From NCBI GenBank assembly GCA_014656175.1, contig BNBX01000005.1, positions 262,117-326,116 of the forward strand: a stretch of 64,000 nt of DNA. Direction: 5' to 3'. The stretch comes from Streptomyces werraensis (GTDB lineage: Bacteria > Actinomycetota > Actinomycetes > Streptomycetales > Streptomycetaceae). Numbering within the stretch: position 1 is the stretch's first letter; each line of letters begins with the position of its first letter. Shown piece after piece: positions 16,213 to 25,585 of this stretch. A program made the position numbers and the translations under genes. The notes beneath the pieces are model-generated. The model did no database searches, was not told where the DNA came from, and saw only the letters and a program-made list of their open reading frames with translations.

Positions 16213-16827
16213 TCAGCGCAGCGCGTCGTCCAGGAGGTCCGCCCACTGGGCGACGACCCGTTCGCGGCGGGCGGTGTCGTCGGTGAGCAGGGTGGCGAGG
16301 CCCAGGCCGCGGGCCATGTCGAGGAACCCCTGGACGGTCTCGCGGACGCCGGGGCGGGACTCGTCGGCGCCGAGGAGTTCCACGGCGATCCGGTGCGAGT
16401 CGCGTCCGACCCGCAGCTCCAGCTCGGTCACCCGCGGCCGCAGCTGCTCCTCGTTGGAGGCGGCCACCCACAGGTGCAGGGCGGCCCGGAACAGGGGCCC
16501 GGTGTAGAGGCCGACGAGGGCGGCGACCACCGCGCGGCGGTCGGAGGCCGCGGCGCCTTCGGGGAAGAGGGCGCGCAGGGCGGAGGAGCGTTCCTCGGCG
16601 ACGTACTCGACGGCGGCCGTGAACAGGTCCTCCCGCGTGGGGAAGTGGTGCTGGGCGGCGCCCCGGGAGACGCCGGCCCGTTCCGCGACGACGGAGACCG
16701 TGGAGCCCGCCCAGCCGTGCTCGGCGAGGCAGGCCACGGCGGCCTCCAGCAGCCGCTGCCGGGTGGCCCGGCTGCGGTCCTGCTTGGGGACGCGTCCGGC
16801 ACGGTCGGCCGTGCTCACCTCGCCCAT
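16213..16827 (-). CDS. TetR-family regulator
   Basis: A 204-residue repressor with a TetR N-terminal HTH: RQRLLEAAVACLAEHGWAGSTVSVVAERAGVSRGAAQHHFPTREDLF. The C-terminal half is a helical ligand domain. It is the last gene of the acyl-CoA cluster, starting 7 nt after the enoyl-CoA hydratase stop, and is therefore the obvious candidate for the repressor acting at the palindrome 26452-26475 ahead of the first gene. The effector is probably an acyl-CoA or free acid of the pathway (inference). Confidence 0.9.
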   Translation of the reverse strand: MGEVSTADRAGRVPKQDRSRATRQRLLEAAVACLAEHGWAGSTVSVVAERAGVSRGAAQHHFPTREDLFTAAVEYVAEERSSALRALFPEGAAASDRRAVVAALVGLYTGPLFRAALHLWVAASNEEQLRPRVTELELRVGRDSHRIAVELLGADESRPGVRETVQGFLDMARGLGLATLLTDDTARRERVVAQWADLLDDALR

Positions 16828-16834
16828 GCCGTGC

Positions 16835-17569
16835 TCACACCACCCATTCCGGATCCCGTCGTTCGAGGAACGCCGTCATGCCCTCGCGCGCGGGCGCGGA
16901 GGCGAAGAGGCGTGCCGAGAGCGCGGTCAGGGCGTCCGCGTCCCGGTCGAAGGTCTCCAGCACCCTAGCCGTGAGCAGCCGTTTCGTCTCGGCGAGGGCC
17001 TCGGGGGCGGACCGGCGCAGGCCGTCGAGGACGGGGGCGAGGGCGTCGTCGACGTCCTCGCCGGCCGCCGTGAGCAGGCCGATGCGGGCGGCCTCGTCGG
17101 CGTCGAAGCGTTCCCCGGTGAGGTAGTAGCGGGCGAGGGCGCGCGGGTCGGTGCGCGGCAGCAGCGGCAGGGAGATCACCGCCGGGGCGACCCCGATCCG
17201 CACCTCGGTGAAGGCGAAGGTCGCCGCGCGGGAGGCGACGCCGATGTCGCAGGCGGCGAGCAGCCCGAGCCCGCCCGCGCGGACGTGCCCGGTGACGCGG
17301 GCGACGACCGGTTTGGGCAGCTCGACGATCTGCCGGAGCAGCCCGACCAGCGCGGACGGATCGGGCGGGTCCTTGAGGTCGGCGCCCGCGCTGAACGTGT
17401 TGCCTGTGTGGGTGAGGACCACCGCGCGGACGCCGGGGTCCTTCCCGGCGTCGGCGAGCGCGGCGGCGAGGTCGCCGACGAGGGTGGCGGACAGGGCGTT
17501 GCGGCGCTCCGGGGCGTCGAGGGACAGCGTCTCGACGCCCCGGTTGCGACCGCGGCCGATCAGGGTCAC
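16835..17569 (-). CDS. Enoyl-CoA hydratase/isomerase family protein
   Basis: A 244-residue crotonase-fold protein. It has the CoA-site APERRNALS, the oxyanion region TFSAGADLK and AGGLGLLAACD, and a second acidic position in FTEVRIGVAP. The first catalytic Glu of classical enoyl-CoA hydratase (GGGxEL) is Gly here, while the second (E in TEVRIG) is kept; this occurs in branches handling glutaconyl-type or other substrates. GTG 17569 overlaps the stop of the CoA ligase by GTGA. In this cluster it would hydrate the carboxylated enoyl-CoA, like AtuE or LiuC (inference). Confidence 0.88.
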   Translation of the reverse strand: MTLIGRGRNRGVETLSLDAPERRNALSATLVGDLAAALADAGKDPGVRAVVLTHTGNTFSAGADLKDPPDPSALVGLLRQIVELPKPVVARVTGHVRAGGLGLLAACDIGVASRAATFAFTEVRIGVAPAVISLPLLPRTDPRALARYYLTGERFDADEAARIGLLTAAGEDVDDALAPVLDGLRRSAPEALAETKRLLTARVLETFDRDADALTALSARLFASAPAREGMTAFLERRDPEWVV

Positions 17570-19146
17570 GAGGGCTCCTTGTGCGCCGCCCGGAGTTCGC
17601 GGCGCAGGATCTTTCCGGAGGCGGCGCGGGGCACGCCGTCGATGAAGGTGACGTGCCGGACCCGTTTGTACGGGGCGACGCGTTCGGCGACGTACATCAT
17701 GAGCTCGCCCTCGGTCAGTTCCGGCGCGGAGGGGTGGCGGACGACGAAGGCGTGCGGGACCTCGTTGCCGTCCTCGTTGTAGACGCCGATGACGGCCGCG
17801 TCGGCGACCCCGGGGTGGGTGAGCAGCAGCGCCTCCAGCTCGGCGGGCGCGACCTGGAAGCCCTTGTACTTGATGAGCTCCTTCACCCGGTCCACGATGA
17901 AGAGCCACCCGTCGTCGTCGACGTGGCCGACGTCCCCGGTGTGCAGCCACCCGTCCCCGTCGATCATCGCGGCGGTGGCGTCGGGGCGTCCGAGGTAGCC
18001 CTTCATCACCTGCGGGCCGCGGATGAGGATCTCCCCGGACTCGCCGGGACCGAGGTCCTTGCCGGGGTCGTCGAGGGACACGATCCGCATCTCGGTGCCG
18101 GCGATGAGCTTGCCGACGGTGCCGGGCGGGGCCTCCTCCATGAGGTCGAGCGGTACGACGTGGGTGCCGGGCGACAGCTCCGTCATGCCGTACGCCTGCC
18201 CGACCGGCGGCAGGCCGAGACGCTGCGCGCAGGCCGCGGCGAGGCTCGCGTCCAGGGGTGCGGCGGCGCTGATGACGTGTTTCAGCGAGCTGAGGTCGTA
18301 CTGGGCGACGAGGGGGTGCTTGGCGAGGGCCAGCACGATCGGCGGGGCGACGTAGAGGGCGGTGATGCGGTGGTTCTGGACGGCCGCGAGGAACTGCTCC
18401 AGGTCGAAGCGCGGCAGCACGACGACGGTCGCGCCGTGCCGCAGCGGGGCGTTCATCAGGGCGGTGAGGCCGTAGATGTGGAAGAACGGCAGCACGGCGA
18501 GCACGCGGTCGCCGGGGCCCGCCGTGATCGCCGGCTGGAGCTGGGCGAGGTTGGTGGCGATCTGCCGGTGGGTGAGCATCACGCCCTTGGGGACGCCGGT
18601 CGTCCCGGAGGAGTACGGCAACGCGGCGACGTCCTCGGCGGGGTCGATGCCGACGACCGGCTCGGGGGCCGTGGAGGCCAGCATGTCGATCAGTGAGCGG
18701 TGTCCGGGTGCGCTGTCGCAGACGAAGATCTCCTCGACGCCGCCCGCGAGTCCGGCTGCTCTGCGCGCGCTGTCCAGCAGGGGGGACACGGTGACGATCC
18801 ACCGGGCCGCGCAGTCCTTCAGCTGCTTGGCGAACTCCTCGGGAGTGGCGAGCGGGTGCACGGTGGTGACGGAGGCGCCCGCGCGGGTCGCCGCGTAGAA
18901 GGCGGTGGGGAAGGCGATCGTGTTGGGGCTGTGCAGGGCGAGCACGTCCCCCTTGCGCACGCCCGCCTCGGCGAGTCCGGCGGCGACCCGCCGGTGGAAG
19001 CGGTCCAGCTGCTCGTAGGTGAGGGTGGTGCCGTCGGTGCCGTCGATCAGGGCCGGGGTGCTCCCGAACTCGGCGGCGCGGCCCAGCACCGCCTCGTGGA
19101 TGGGGAGTTCGACCGGCGTGACGTCTGCGTACGCGCTGCGGAACAT
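17566..19146 (-). CDS. 4-coumarate/cinnamate:CoA ligase family enzyme
   Basis: A 526-residue adenylate-forming ligase that would activate a carboxylic acid to its CoA thioester with ATP. P-loop-like PYSSGTTGVPKG, the A5 motif YGMTELSP, the TGD segment WLHTGDVG, the hinge VDRVKELIKYKG and the catalytic Lys in SGKILRREL are all present. The S. coelicolor counterpart at this place (SCO4383, from memory) was characterised as a cinnamate:CoA ligase (ScCCL). GGAGG precedes ATG 19146. In this cluster it probably supplies the entry step for an aryl, branched or terpenoid acid. Confidence 0.93.
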   Translation of the reverse strand: MFRSAYADVTPVELPIHEAVLGRAAEFGSTPALIDGTDGTTLTYEQLDRFHRRVAAGLAEAGVRKGDVLALHSPNTIAFPTAFYAATRAGASVTTVHPLATPEEFAKQLKDCAARWIVTVSPLLDSARRAAGLAGGVEEIFVCDSAPGHRSLIDMLASTAPEPVVGIDPAEDVAALPYSSGTTGVPKGVMLTHRQIATNLAQLQPAITAGPGDRVLAVLPFFHIYGLTALMNAPLRHGATVVVLPRFDLEQFLAAVQNHRITALYVAPPIVLALAKHPLVAQYDLSSLKHVISAAAPLDASLAAACAQRLGLPPVGQAYGMTELSPGTHVVPLDLMEEAPPGTVGKLIAGTEMRIVSLDDPGKDLGPGESGEILIRGPQVMKGYLGRPDATAAMIDGDGWLHTGDVGHVDDDGWLFIVDRVKELIKYKGFQVAPAELEALLLTHPGVADAAVIGVYNEDGNEVPHAFVVRHPSAPELTEGELMMYVAERVAPYKRVRHVTFIDGVPRAASGKILRRELRAAHKEPS

Positions 19147-19182
19147 GGTTCCTCCAGGACGGCCGGGAGGCTTGCCGGTCGC

Positions 19183-20346
19183 CTAGTACGACTTGGGCAG
19201 GCCCAGGGTCTGGTGGGAGACGTAGTTGAGAATCATCTCCCGGCTGACCGGCGCGATACGAGACACGCGCGCGGCCGTTATCAGCGAGGCGAGCCCGAAC
19301 TCACGGGTGAGACCGTTGCCGCCGAGGGTGTGCACGGCCTGGTCGACGGCCTTCACGCAGGCCTCGGCCGCCGCGTACTTGGCCATGTTGGCGGCCTCCC
19401 CCGCGCCGGTGTCGTCGCCCGCGTCGTAGAGGTGGGCGGCCTTCTGCATCATCAGGCGGGCCAGTTCGAGGTCGATGTGCGCCTGCGCGAGGGGGTGCGC
19501 GATCGCCTGGTGAGAGCCGATGGGCGCCTTCCAGACCGTGCGGTCGCGGGCGTACTCGACGGCGCGGGACAGCGCGAAGCGGCCCATGCCGATCGCGAAC
19601 GCGGCCGTCATGATGCGCTCGGGGTTCAGCCCGGCGAACAGCTGGAGCAGACCGGCGTCCTCGTCGCCGACCAGCGCGCCGGCGGGCAGCCGCACGTCGT
19701 CGAGGGTCAGCTCGAACTGCTTCTCCGCAGCGCTGAGTTCCATGTCGATCTTGCGGCGCTCGAAACCCGGGGTGTCGCGCGGGACGATGAACAAGCAGGG
19801 CTTGAGGCGCCCGGTGCGGGCGTCCTCCGTGCGGCCGACGATCAGGGTGGCGTCGGCGATGTCCACGCCGGAGACGAACACCTTGTGGCCGGTGAGGAGC
19901 CAGTCGCCGGTGGCGGGGTCGCGGCGGGCGGTCGTGGTGATGCGGTGGGAGTTGGAGCCGGCGTCGGGTTCGGTGATGCCGAAGGCCATGACGCGGGTGC
20001 CGTCGGCGAGGGCGGGCAGCCAGTCCCGCTTCTGCTCCTCGGTGCCGAAGCGGGCGATCACCGTGCCGCAGATGGCCGGGGAGACCACCATGAGGAGGAG
20101 GGGGCAGCCGGCGGCGCCGAGTTCCTCCAGGACGATGGAGAGTTCGAAGATGCCGCCGCCTCCTCCGCCGTGTTCCTCCGGGAGGTTGACGCCGAGGTAG
20201 CCGAGTTCGGCTGCCTCCGCCCAGAGTTCGGTGGCGGGCCTGCCTTCCTCGACCGTGCGGGTGAGGTACTCACGGCCGTATTTGTGGCCCAGGGCGGACA
20301 CCGCTGCGCGGAGGGCCCTGTGTTCTTCTGACTCGATCACCGGCAT
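19183..20346 (-). CDS. Acyl-CoA dehydrogenase
   Basis: A 387-residue flavoenzyme introducing the alpha,beta double bond into an acyl-CoA. It shows the FAD/substrate segment AFGITEPDAGSNSHRI, the signature LTGHKVFVSG and the end APVSREMILNYVSHQTLGLPKSY. A Glu at about residue 243 in LNPERIM lies where isovaleryl-CoA dehydrogenase has its catalytic base, favouring a branched-chain or terpenoid substrate over a straight chain. AAGGAG precedes ATG 20346. It is 99 nt downstream of the carboxylase alpha subunit and 36 nt upstream of the ligase. Confidence 0.93.
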   Translation of the reverse strand: MPVIESEEHRALRAAVSALGHKYGREYLTRTVEEGRPATELWAEAAELGYLGVNLPEEHGGGGGGIFELSIVLEELGAAGCPLLLMVVSPAICGTVIARFGTEEQKRDWLPALADGTRVMAFGITEPDAGSNSHRITTTARRDPATGDWLLTGHKVFVSGVDIADATLIVGRTEDARTGRLKPCLFIVPRDTPGFERRKIDMELSAAEKQFELTLDDVRLPAGALVGDEDAGLLQLFAGLNPERIMTAAFAIGMGRFALSRAVEYARDRTVWKAPIGSHQAIAHPLAQAHIDLELARLMMQKAAHLYDAGDDTGAGEAANMAKYAAAEACVKAVDQAVHTLGGNGLTREFGLASLITAARVSRIAPVSREMILNYVSHQTLGLPKSY

Positions 20347-20370
20347 GTGGGCTCCTTGGGAGGAGGGGCT

Positions 20371-20447
20371 GTGAGTCGTGGGGTGGGTGCGGGTTCGTTT
20401 GGGCTGGTCGCGCAGTTCCCCGCGCCCCTGGAGGGGCTGTGGCCCTC
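20371..20447. repeat. Dispersed intergenic repeat within the acyl-CoA cluster
   Basis: The spacer between carboxylase alpha and the dehydrogenase contains ggctggtcgcgcagttcccc and cgcgcccctggaggggctg, a very common Streptomyces intergenic element with a CCCCTGGAGGGG hairpin core. It may attenuate transcription between the two halves of the operon. Confidence 0.6.
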
Positions 20448-22290
20448 AGGGGGTTTCTTCCACTACCGCCAAGAGGGCGCCCAGTTCCACCTGTTGGCCG
20501 GGCAGTGCGTGGAGGGAGGTGAGCGTGCCTGCTGTGGGAGCGGTGATCTTGTGCTGCATCTTCATCGCCTCCAGCCAGAGCAGGGGCCGGCCCGCCTCCA
20601 CCGTCGCGCCCTCGGTGACTCCCTCGGCGATGCGGACCACCGTGCCCGGCATCGGGGCGAGAAGTGAGCCGGGGGCGTGACCGGCCTCGGGGGCGGGGAA
20701 GCGGGGGAGGGCGGTGAGGGCCGTGGGGCCGACGTACACGCGGTCGCCGTGGCGGGCGACCTCGTAGCGGCGGCGCACGCCGTCGATCTCCAGGATCACC
20801 AGGGACGTGTCCGCGTGGACGACCGTCACACCGTCGGCCGTCAGGCCCGAGCGTGTGTGGCGGTAACGGACCTCGTGCTCCTCGCCGTTCATCGCGTACC
20901 GCTTGACCTGCGGCTGCGAGGGCACGTTGCGCCAGCCGCCGAAGCGGGAGCGGCCGTGCGCGTCGGCGAGGGCGGCGGCGAGCGGCGCGTACGGGTCGGC
21001 GGCGGGGGCGGTGAGCGCGGGCAGGTGGCGGTCGTAGAAGCCGGTGTCCATGCGGCCCTGCGTGAACTCCTCGTGGCGCAGGGAGCGGACGAGGAGGTCG
21101 CGGTTGGTGACGGGGCCGTGGATCACGGCGCGTTCCAGGGCGGCGGCCAGTCTGCGGACCGCCTCCGCGCGGGTGGGGGCGTGGGCGACGACCTTGGCGA
21201 GCATCGGGTCGTAGTGCACGCCGATGTCGTCGCCGTCGGTGTAGCCGGTGTCGAGACGTACGGCACCGGGGACGGCGAGGCGGTGCAGGCAGCCGGTCTG
21301 CGGGGCCCAGTCGTGGGCGGGGTCCTCGGCGTAGAGGCGGGCCTCGACGGCATGGCCGCGTGGGGCCGGCGGCTCGGGGTCCAGGGCGTGGCCCTCGGCG
21401 ACGCGGATCTGCTGGGCGACGAGGTCGACGCCGAACACCTCCTCGGTGACGGGGTGTTCGACCTGGAGCCGGGTGTTCATCTCCAGGAAGTGCGCGCGGT
21501 CGCCGGCGACCAGGAACTCCACGGTGCCCGCGCCGACGTATCCGACCGCGCGGGCGGCGCGTACGGCGAGCGTGTGGAGCTCCCCGGTGAGCGCGTCGGT
21601 GAGGCCGGGCGCCGGGGACTCCTCGATCACCTTCTGGTGGCGGCGCTGGAGGGAGCAGTCGCGGGTGCCGAGCGCCCACACGGTGCCGTGGGTGTCGGCG
21701 AGGACCTGCACCTCGACATGGCGGCCGTTCTCCAGGTACGGCTCGACGAAGACCTCCCCGTCACCGAAGGCGCTCGCCGCCTCCGCGCGGGCGGCGGCGA
21801 GTTCGGCGTCCAGGCCGGCGAGGTCGCGCACGACGCGCATGCCGCGTCCGCCGCCGCCCGCCGCGGCCTTCACCAGCACCGGCAGGTCGGCCTCGGTGAC
21901 GTCGGTGAGCGGCTCGACGCCCATGAGCCGCTTGGCGCGCGTCTTGGACGCCATCGCCTCGACGGCCTCCGGCGGCGGCCCGATCCACACCAGTCCGGCG
22001 TCCTGGACGGCGCGCGCGAAGGCGGCGTTCTCGGAGAGGAATCCGTAGCCGGGGTGCACGGCGTCCGCGCCGGCCGCGAGGGCGGCCTTCACGATCAGGT
22101 CGCCGCGCAGGTACGTGTCGGCGGGCGCCGAGCCGGGGAGCCGTACGGCGGTGTCGGCGACGCGTGTGTGGAGGGCGCCGGCGTCGGCGTCGGAGTGCAC
22201 GGCGACGGTCGCGATGCCGAGGTCGCGGCAGGTGCGGGCGATGCGGCAGGCGATCTCGCCGCGGTTCGCGACAAGGACGGAAGAAATCAC
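20446..22290 (-). CDS. Acyl-CoA carboxylase alpha subunit (biotin carboxylase plus carrier)
   Basis: A 614-residue subunit that carboxylates its own biotin with ATP and bicarbonate. The N-terminal VLVANRGEIACRIARTC, glycine-rich loop AAAGGGGRGM, HFLEMNTRLQVEHPVTE and the C-terminal biotinyl motif EAMKMQ (Lys near 577) are complete. The linker after MASKTRAKRLM is about 8-10 residues shorter than usual: it runs directly into GVEPLTDVTEADLPVLVK, lacking the typical AAGVP segment. GTG 22290 has GAGG upstream and begins 8 nt after the beta-subunit stop. It pairs with the next gene upstream. Confidence 0.93.
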   Translation of the reverse strand: MISSVLVANRGEIACRIARTCRDLGIATVAVHSDADAGALHTRVADTAVRLPGSAPADTYLRGDLIVKAALAAGADAVHPGYGFLSENAAFARAVQDAGLVWIGPPPEAVEAMASKTRAKRLMGVEPLTDVTEADLPVLVKAAAGGGGRGMRVVRDLAGLDAELAAARAEAASAFGDGEVFVEPYLENGRHVEVQVLADTHGTVWALGTRDCSLQRRHQKVIEESPAPGLTDALTGELHTLAVRAARAVGYVGAGTVEFLVAGDRAHFLEMNTRLQVEHPVTEEVFGVDLVAQQIRVAEGHALDPEPPAPRGHAVEARLYAEDPAHDWAPQTGCLHRLAVPGAVRLDTGYTDGDDIGVHYDPMLAKVVAHAPTRAEAVRRLAAALERAVIHGPVTNRDLLVRSLRHEEFTQGRMDTGFYDRHLPALTAPAADPYAPLAAALADAHGRSRFGGWRNVPSQPQVKRYAMNGEEHEVRYRHTRSGLTADGVTVVHADTSLVILEIDGVRRRYEVARHGDRVYVGPTALTALPRFPAPEAGHAPGSLLAPMPGTVVRIAEGVTEGATVEAGRPLLWLEAMKMQHKITAPTAGTLTSLHALPGQQVELGALLAVVEETP

Positions 22291-22298
22291 GGGTTGCC

Positions 22299-23897
22299 TC
22301 ACATCCGGAAGACGCCGAAGCCGCCGCGCGCGCCCTCGTAGGGCGCGGTGTGGACGGCGGACAGGCACAGGCCGAGGACGGTGCGGGTGTCGCGCGGGTC
22401 GATGACGCCGTCGTCGTACAGCCGCCCGGACAGGAACATCGGCAGGGACTCGGACTCGATCTGCTGCTCCACCATGGCGCGCAGCGCCGCGTCCGCCTCG
22501 TCGTCGTACGGCCGGCCCTTCGCCGCCGCGGACTGGCGGGCGACGATGGACAGCACGCCGGCGAGCTGCTGCGGGCCCATGACGGCGGACTTGGCGCTGG
22601 GCCAGGCGAAGAGGAAGCGCGGGTCGTAGGCGCGGCCGCACATGCCGTAGTGGCCGGCGCCGTAGGAGGCGCCCATGAGGACGGACAGGTGCGGGACGCG
22701 GGAGTTGGAGACCGCGTTGATCATCATCGCGCCGTGCTTGATGATGCCGCCCTGTTCGTACTCCTTGCCGACCATGTAACCGGTGGTGTTGTGCAGGAAC
22801 AGCAGCGGGATGTCGCGCTGGTTGGCCAGCTGGATGAACTGCGCGGCCTTCTGGGACTCCTCGCTGAACAGGACGCCCCGCGCGTTGGCGAGGATGCCCA
22901 CCGGGTAGCCGTGCAGGGACGCCCAGCCGGTGACCAGGCTGGTGCCGTACAGCGGCTTGAACTCGTCGAAGTCGGACGCGTCGACGATCCTCGCGATCAC
23001 CTCGCGCGGGTCGAAGGGGGTCTTCAGGTCGCCGGGGACGATGCCGAGCAGCTCCTCCGGGTCGTACTCGGGCGGCTCGGCGGGGCCCGGATCGGGGTAC
23101 GCCTTGCGGTGGTTGAGGCGGGCGACGACCCGGCGGGCCTGGCGCAGCGCGTCCGGCTCGTCCACGGCGAAGTGGTCGGCGAGGCCGGAGACGCGGGCGT
23201 GCATGTCGGCGCCGCCCAGGGACTCGTCGTCGCTCTCCTCGCCGGTCGCCATCTTCACCAGCGGCGGGCCGCCGAGGAACACCTTGGCCCGCTCCTTGAC
23301 CATGATCGTGTGGTCCGACATGCCGGGCACGTAGGCGCCGCCCGCCGTGGAGTTGCCGAAGACGACGGCGACGGTGGGGATGCCGGCCGCCGACAGCCGG
23401 GTCAGGTCGCGGAAGATGGCGCCGCCCGGGATGAAGATCTCCTTCTGCGAGGGCAGATCGGCGCCGCCGGACTCGACGAGGCTGATCAGCGGCAGCCGGT
23501 TGGCCAGCGCGATGTCGTTGGCGCGCAGGGCCTTCTTCAGCGACCAGGGGTTGCTGGCGCCGCCGCGCACCGTCGGGTCGTTGGCGGTGATCACGCACTC
23601 CACGCCCTCGACGACCCCGATGCCGGTCACGAGGGAGGCGCCCACGGTGTAGTCGCTGCCCCAGGCGGCCAGCGGGGACAGTTCCAGGAACGGGGTGTCC
23701 GGGTCGAGCAGCAGCTCGATGCGTTCACGGGCGAGCAGCTTGCCGCGCCGCCAGTGCCGCTCGAGGTACTTCTCGCCGCCGCCCGCGAGGGCCTTGGCGT
23801 GCTCGGCGTCGAGTTCGGCCAGCTTGGCGAGCATGGCCTCGCGGTGCTCCCGGTGGTCCGGGTCGGACGGGTTCAGGGCGGACGCGAGGACCGTCAC
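22299..23897 (-). CDS. Acyl-CoA carboxylase beta subunit (carboxyltransferase)
   Basis: A 532-residue carboxyltransferase moving CO2 from biotin to an acyl-CoA. The two crotonase-like halves carry the family segments SLVESGGADLPSQ, FGNSTAGGAYVPGMSD, LLFLHNTTGYMVGKEYEQGGIIKHGAMM and GASYGAGHYGMCGRAYDP. These segments resemble methylcrotonyl-/geranyl-CoA carboxylase beta subunits more than propionyl-CoA carboxylase. GTG 23897 overlaps the DUF1446 stop by GTGA and has GGAGG upstream. Substrate, by cluster content, is an alpha,beta-unsaturated branched acyl-CoA (inference). Confidence 0.94.
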   Translation of the reverse strand: MTVLASALNPSDPDHREHREAMLAKLAELDAEHAKALAGGGEKYLERHWRRGKLLARERIELLLDPDTPFLELSPLAAWGSDYTVGASLVTGIGVVEGVECVITANDPTVRGGASNPWSLKKALRANDIALANRLPLISLVESGGADLPSQKEIFIPGGAIFRDLTRLSAAGIPTVAVVFGNSTAGGAYVPGMSDHTIMVKERAKVFLGGPPLVKMATGEESDDESLGGADMHARVSGLADHFAVDEPDALRQARRVVARLNHRKAYPDPGPAEPPEYDPEELLGIVPGDLKTPFDPREVIARIVDASDFDEFKPLYGTSLVTGWASLHGYPVGILANARGVLFSEESQKAAQFIQLANQRDIPLLFLHNTTGYMVGKEYEQGGIIKHGAMMINAVSNSRVPHLSVLMGASYGAGHYGMCGRAYDPRFLFAWPSAKSAVMGPQQLAGVLSIVARQSAAAKGRPYDDEADAALRAMVEQQIESESLPMFLSGRLYDDGVIDPRDTRTVLGLCLSAVHTAPYEGARGGFGVFRM

Positions 23898-25585
23898 AGG
23901 AGCACCTCCGGGATGTCGGCGTGACGGGAGCGCAGCCACTCCCCCAGCGCCTTGGCCTGCGGATCGAAACGGGCCTGCGCGGCGACGCCCTCGCCGAGGA
24001 TCCCCTCGACGACGAAGTTCAGGGCGCGCAGGTTGGGCAGCGCGTGCCGGGTGACGGGCAGCTCGCGGGCCTCGGGGATCAGCTCCCGGAACCGCTCGAC
24101 GGTCAGCTCGTGCGCGAGCCACCGCCAGGCGTCGTCGGTCCGCGCCCACACACCGACGTTGGCGTTCCCGCCCTTGTCCCCGCTGCGGGCGCCGACGACC
24201 CGGCCGATCGGCGCCCGGACGGCCGGCCCCGGCGGGAGCGGCTCGGGCAGGGCGGGGGGCGGTACGGCGTCGAGGGCGGCGGTGTCCTGGGGCGGGTCCA
24301 CGGTGATCCGGCGCCCGTCGTGGAGGACGGCCACATGGTCGACGTCCCCCTGGGGGACGTACACCTCCTCGAAGACCCCGTACGGGGAACCCTTGCCCGG
24401 TGGCGCCACCACATGGAACCCGGGGTAGCTCGCCAGCGCCAGCTCGATGGCGGCCCCGCTCAGCACCCGCCCGACCTTCTGCTGGTCCGGGTCCCGTACG
24501 ACGAGACGCAGCAGCGCGCCGGCGGTCTCCTCCGTGTCGGCGTCGGGCTTGTCGGTGCGGGCGAGGTCCCAGCGCACGTCCGCGGGCGGGGACGCGGCGA
24601 GGGCCTCTCCCATCTGCTCGCGGACCAGCGCGGCCTTGGCCTCGATGTCGAGTCCGGTGAGCACGAAGACGACCTCGTTGCGGAACCCGCCGAGCCGGTT
24701 GCGGCCGACCTTGAGCGTGGGCGGCGGAGCCTCTCCGCGCACCCCCTCGATCCGCACCCGGTCGGGCCCGTCCTGGGTGAGCGTGACGGTGTCCAGGCGT
24801 GCGGTGACGTCCGGCCCGGCGTACCGGGCGCCGCCCGTCTCGTACAGCAGCTGCGCGGTGACCGTGCCGACGTCGACGAAGCCGCCGGTGCCGGGGTGCT
24901 TGGTGACGACGGCGGAGCCGTCGGGGTGGATCTCGGCGAGGGGGAAGCCGGGCCGGCGCAGGGCGCGGGGATCGTGTTCGGCGAAGAACGCGTAGTTGCC
25001 GCCGGTGGCCTGCGCCCCGCACTCCAGGACGTGCCCGGCGACGACCGCGCCGGCCAGCCGGTCGTGGTCGGAGGGCTTCCAGCCGAAGTGCGCGGCGGCG
25101 GGCCCGGTGACCAGGGCGGCGTCGGTGACCCGCCCGGTGACGACCACGTCGGCGCCGGCCCGCAGGCACTCCCCGATGCCGAAGCCGCCGAGGTAGGCGT
25201 GCGCGGCGAGGCTGCCGGGGTGGCGGGCGGTGAGGTCGTCGCCCCCGACGTGGGCGACGCGCACGGGGATGCCGAGGCGGTCCGCCAGCTGTTTCACGGC
25301 GTCGGCCAGCCCTGCCGGATTGAGCCCGCCCGCGTTGGTGACGATCCGGACGCCCTTGTCGTGGGCGAGGCCCAGGGTGTCCTCGAGCCGGCGCAGGAAG
25401 GTGCGGGCGTACCCGGCGGCCGGGTCCTTCAGCCGGTCGCGGGCCAGGATCAGCATGGTCAGCTCGGCGAGGTAGTCGCCGGTGAGGACGTCGAGGTCGC
25501 CGCCGGTCAGCATCTCGCGCAGCGCGTCGGAGCGGTCGCCGTAGAAGCCGGAGAAGTTGCCGATGCGCAGGGGCTTCGCCGTCAC
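23894..25585 (-). CDS. AtuA-like DUF1446 protein
   Basis: A 563-residue protein of the DUF1446 (acyclic terpene utilisation AtuA) family: [19 protein letters not shown] at the N-terminus, [51 protein letters not shown], and a C-terminal domain with [16 protein letters not shown]. In Pseudomonas, atuA opens the citronellol/geraniol catabolic operon, where its exact chemistry remains unclear. Here it overlaps both neighbours by GTGA, so it is made together with the carboxylase. GTG 25585 is the coupled start. Confidence 0.9.
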   Translation of the reverse strand: MTAKPLRIGNFSGFYGDRSDALREMLTGGDLDVLTGDYLAELTMLILARDRLKDPAAGYARTFLRRLEDTLGLAHDKGVRIVTNAGGLNPAGLADAVKQLADRLGIPVRVAHVGGDDLTARHPGSLAAHAYLGGFGIGECLRAGADVVVTGRVTDAALVTGPAAAHFGWKPSDHDRLAGAVVAGHVLECGAQATGGNYAFFAEHDPRALRRPGFPLAEIHPDGSAVVTKHPGTGGFVDVGTVTAQLLYETGGARYAGPDVTARLDTVTLTQDGPDRVRIEGVRGEAPPPTLKVGRNRLGGFRNEVVFVLTGLDIEAKAALVREQMGEALAASPPADVRWDLARTDKPDADTEETAGALLRLVVRDPDQQKVGRVLSGAAIELALASYPGFHVVAPPGKGSPYGVFEEVYVPQGDVDHVAVLHDGRRITVDPPQDTAALDAVPPPALPEPLPPGPAVRAPIGRVVGARSGDKGGNANVGVWARTDDAWRWLAHELTVERFRELIPEARELPVTRHALPNLRALNFVVEGILGEGVAAQARFDPQAKALGEWLRSRHADIPEVLL

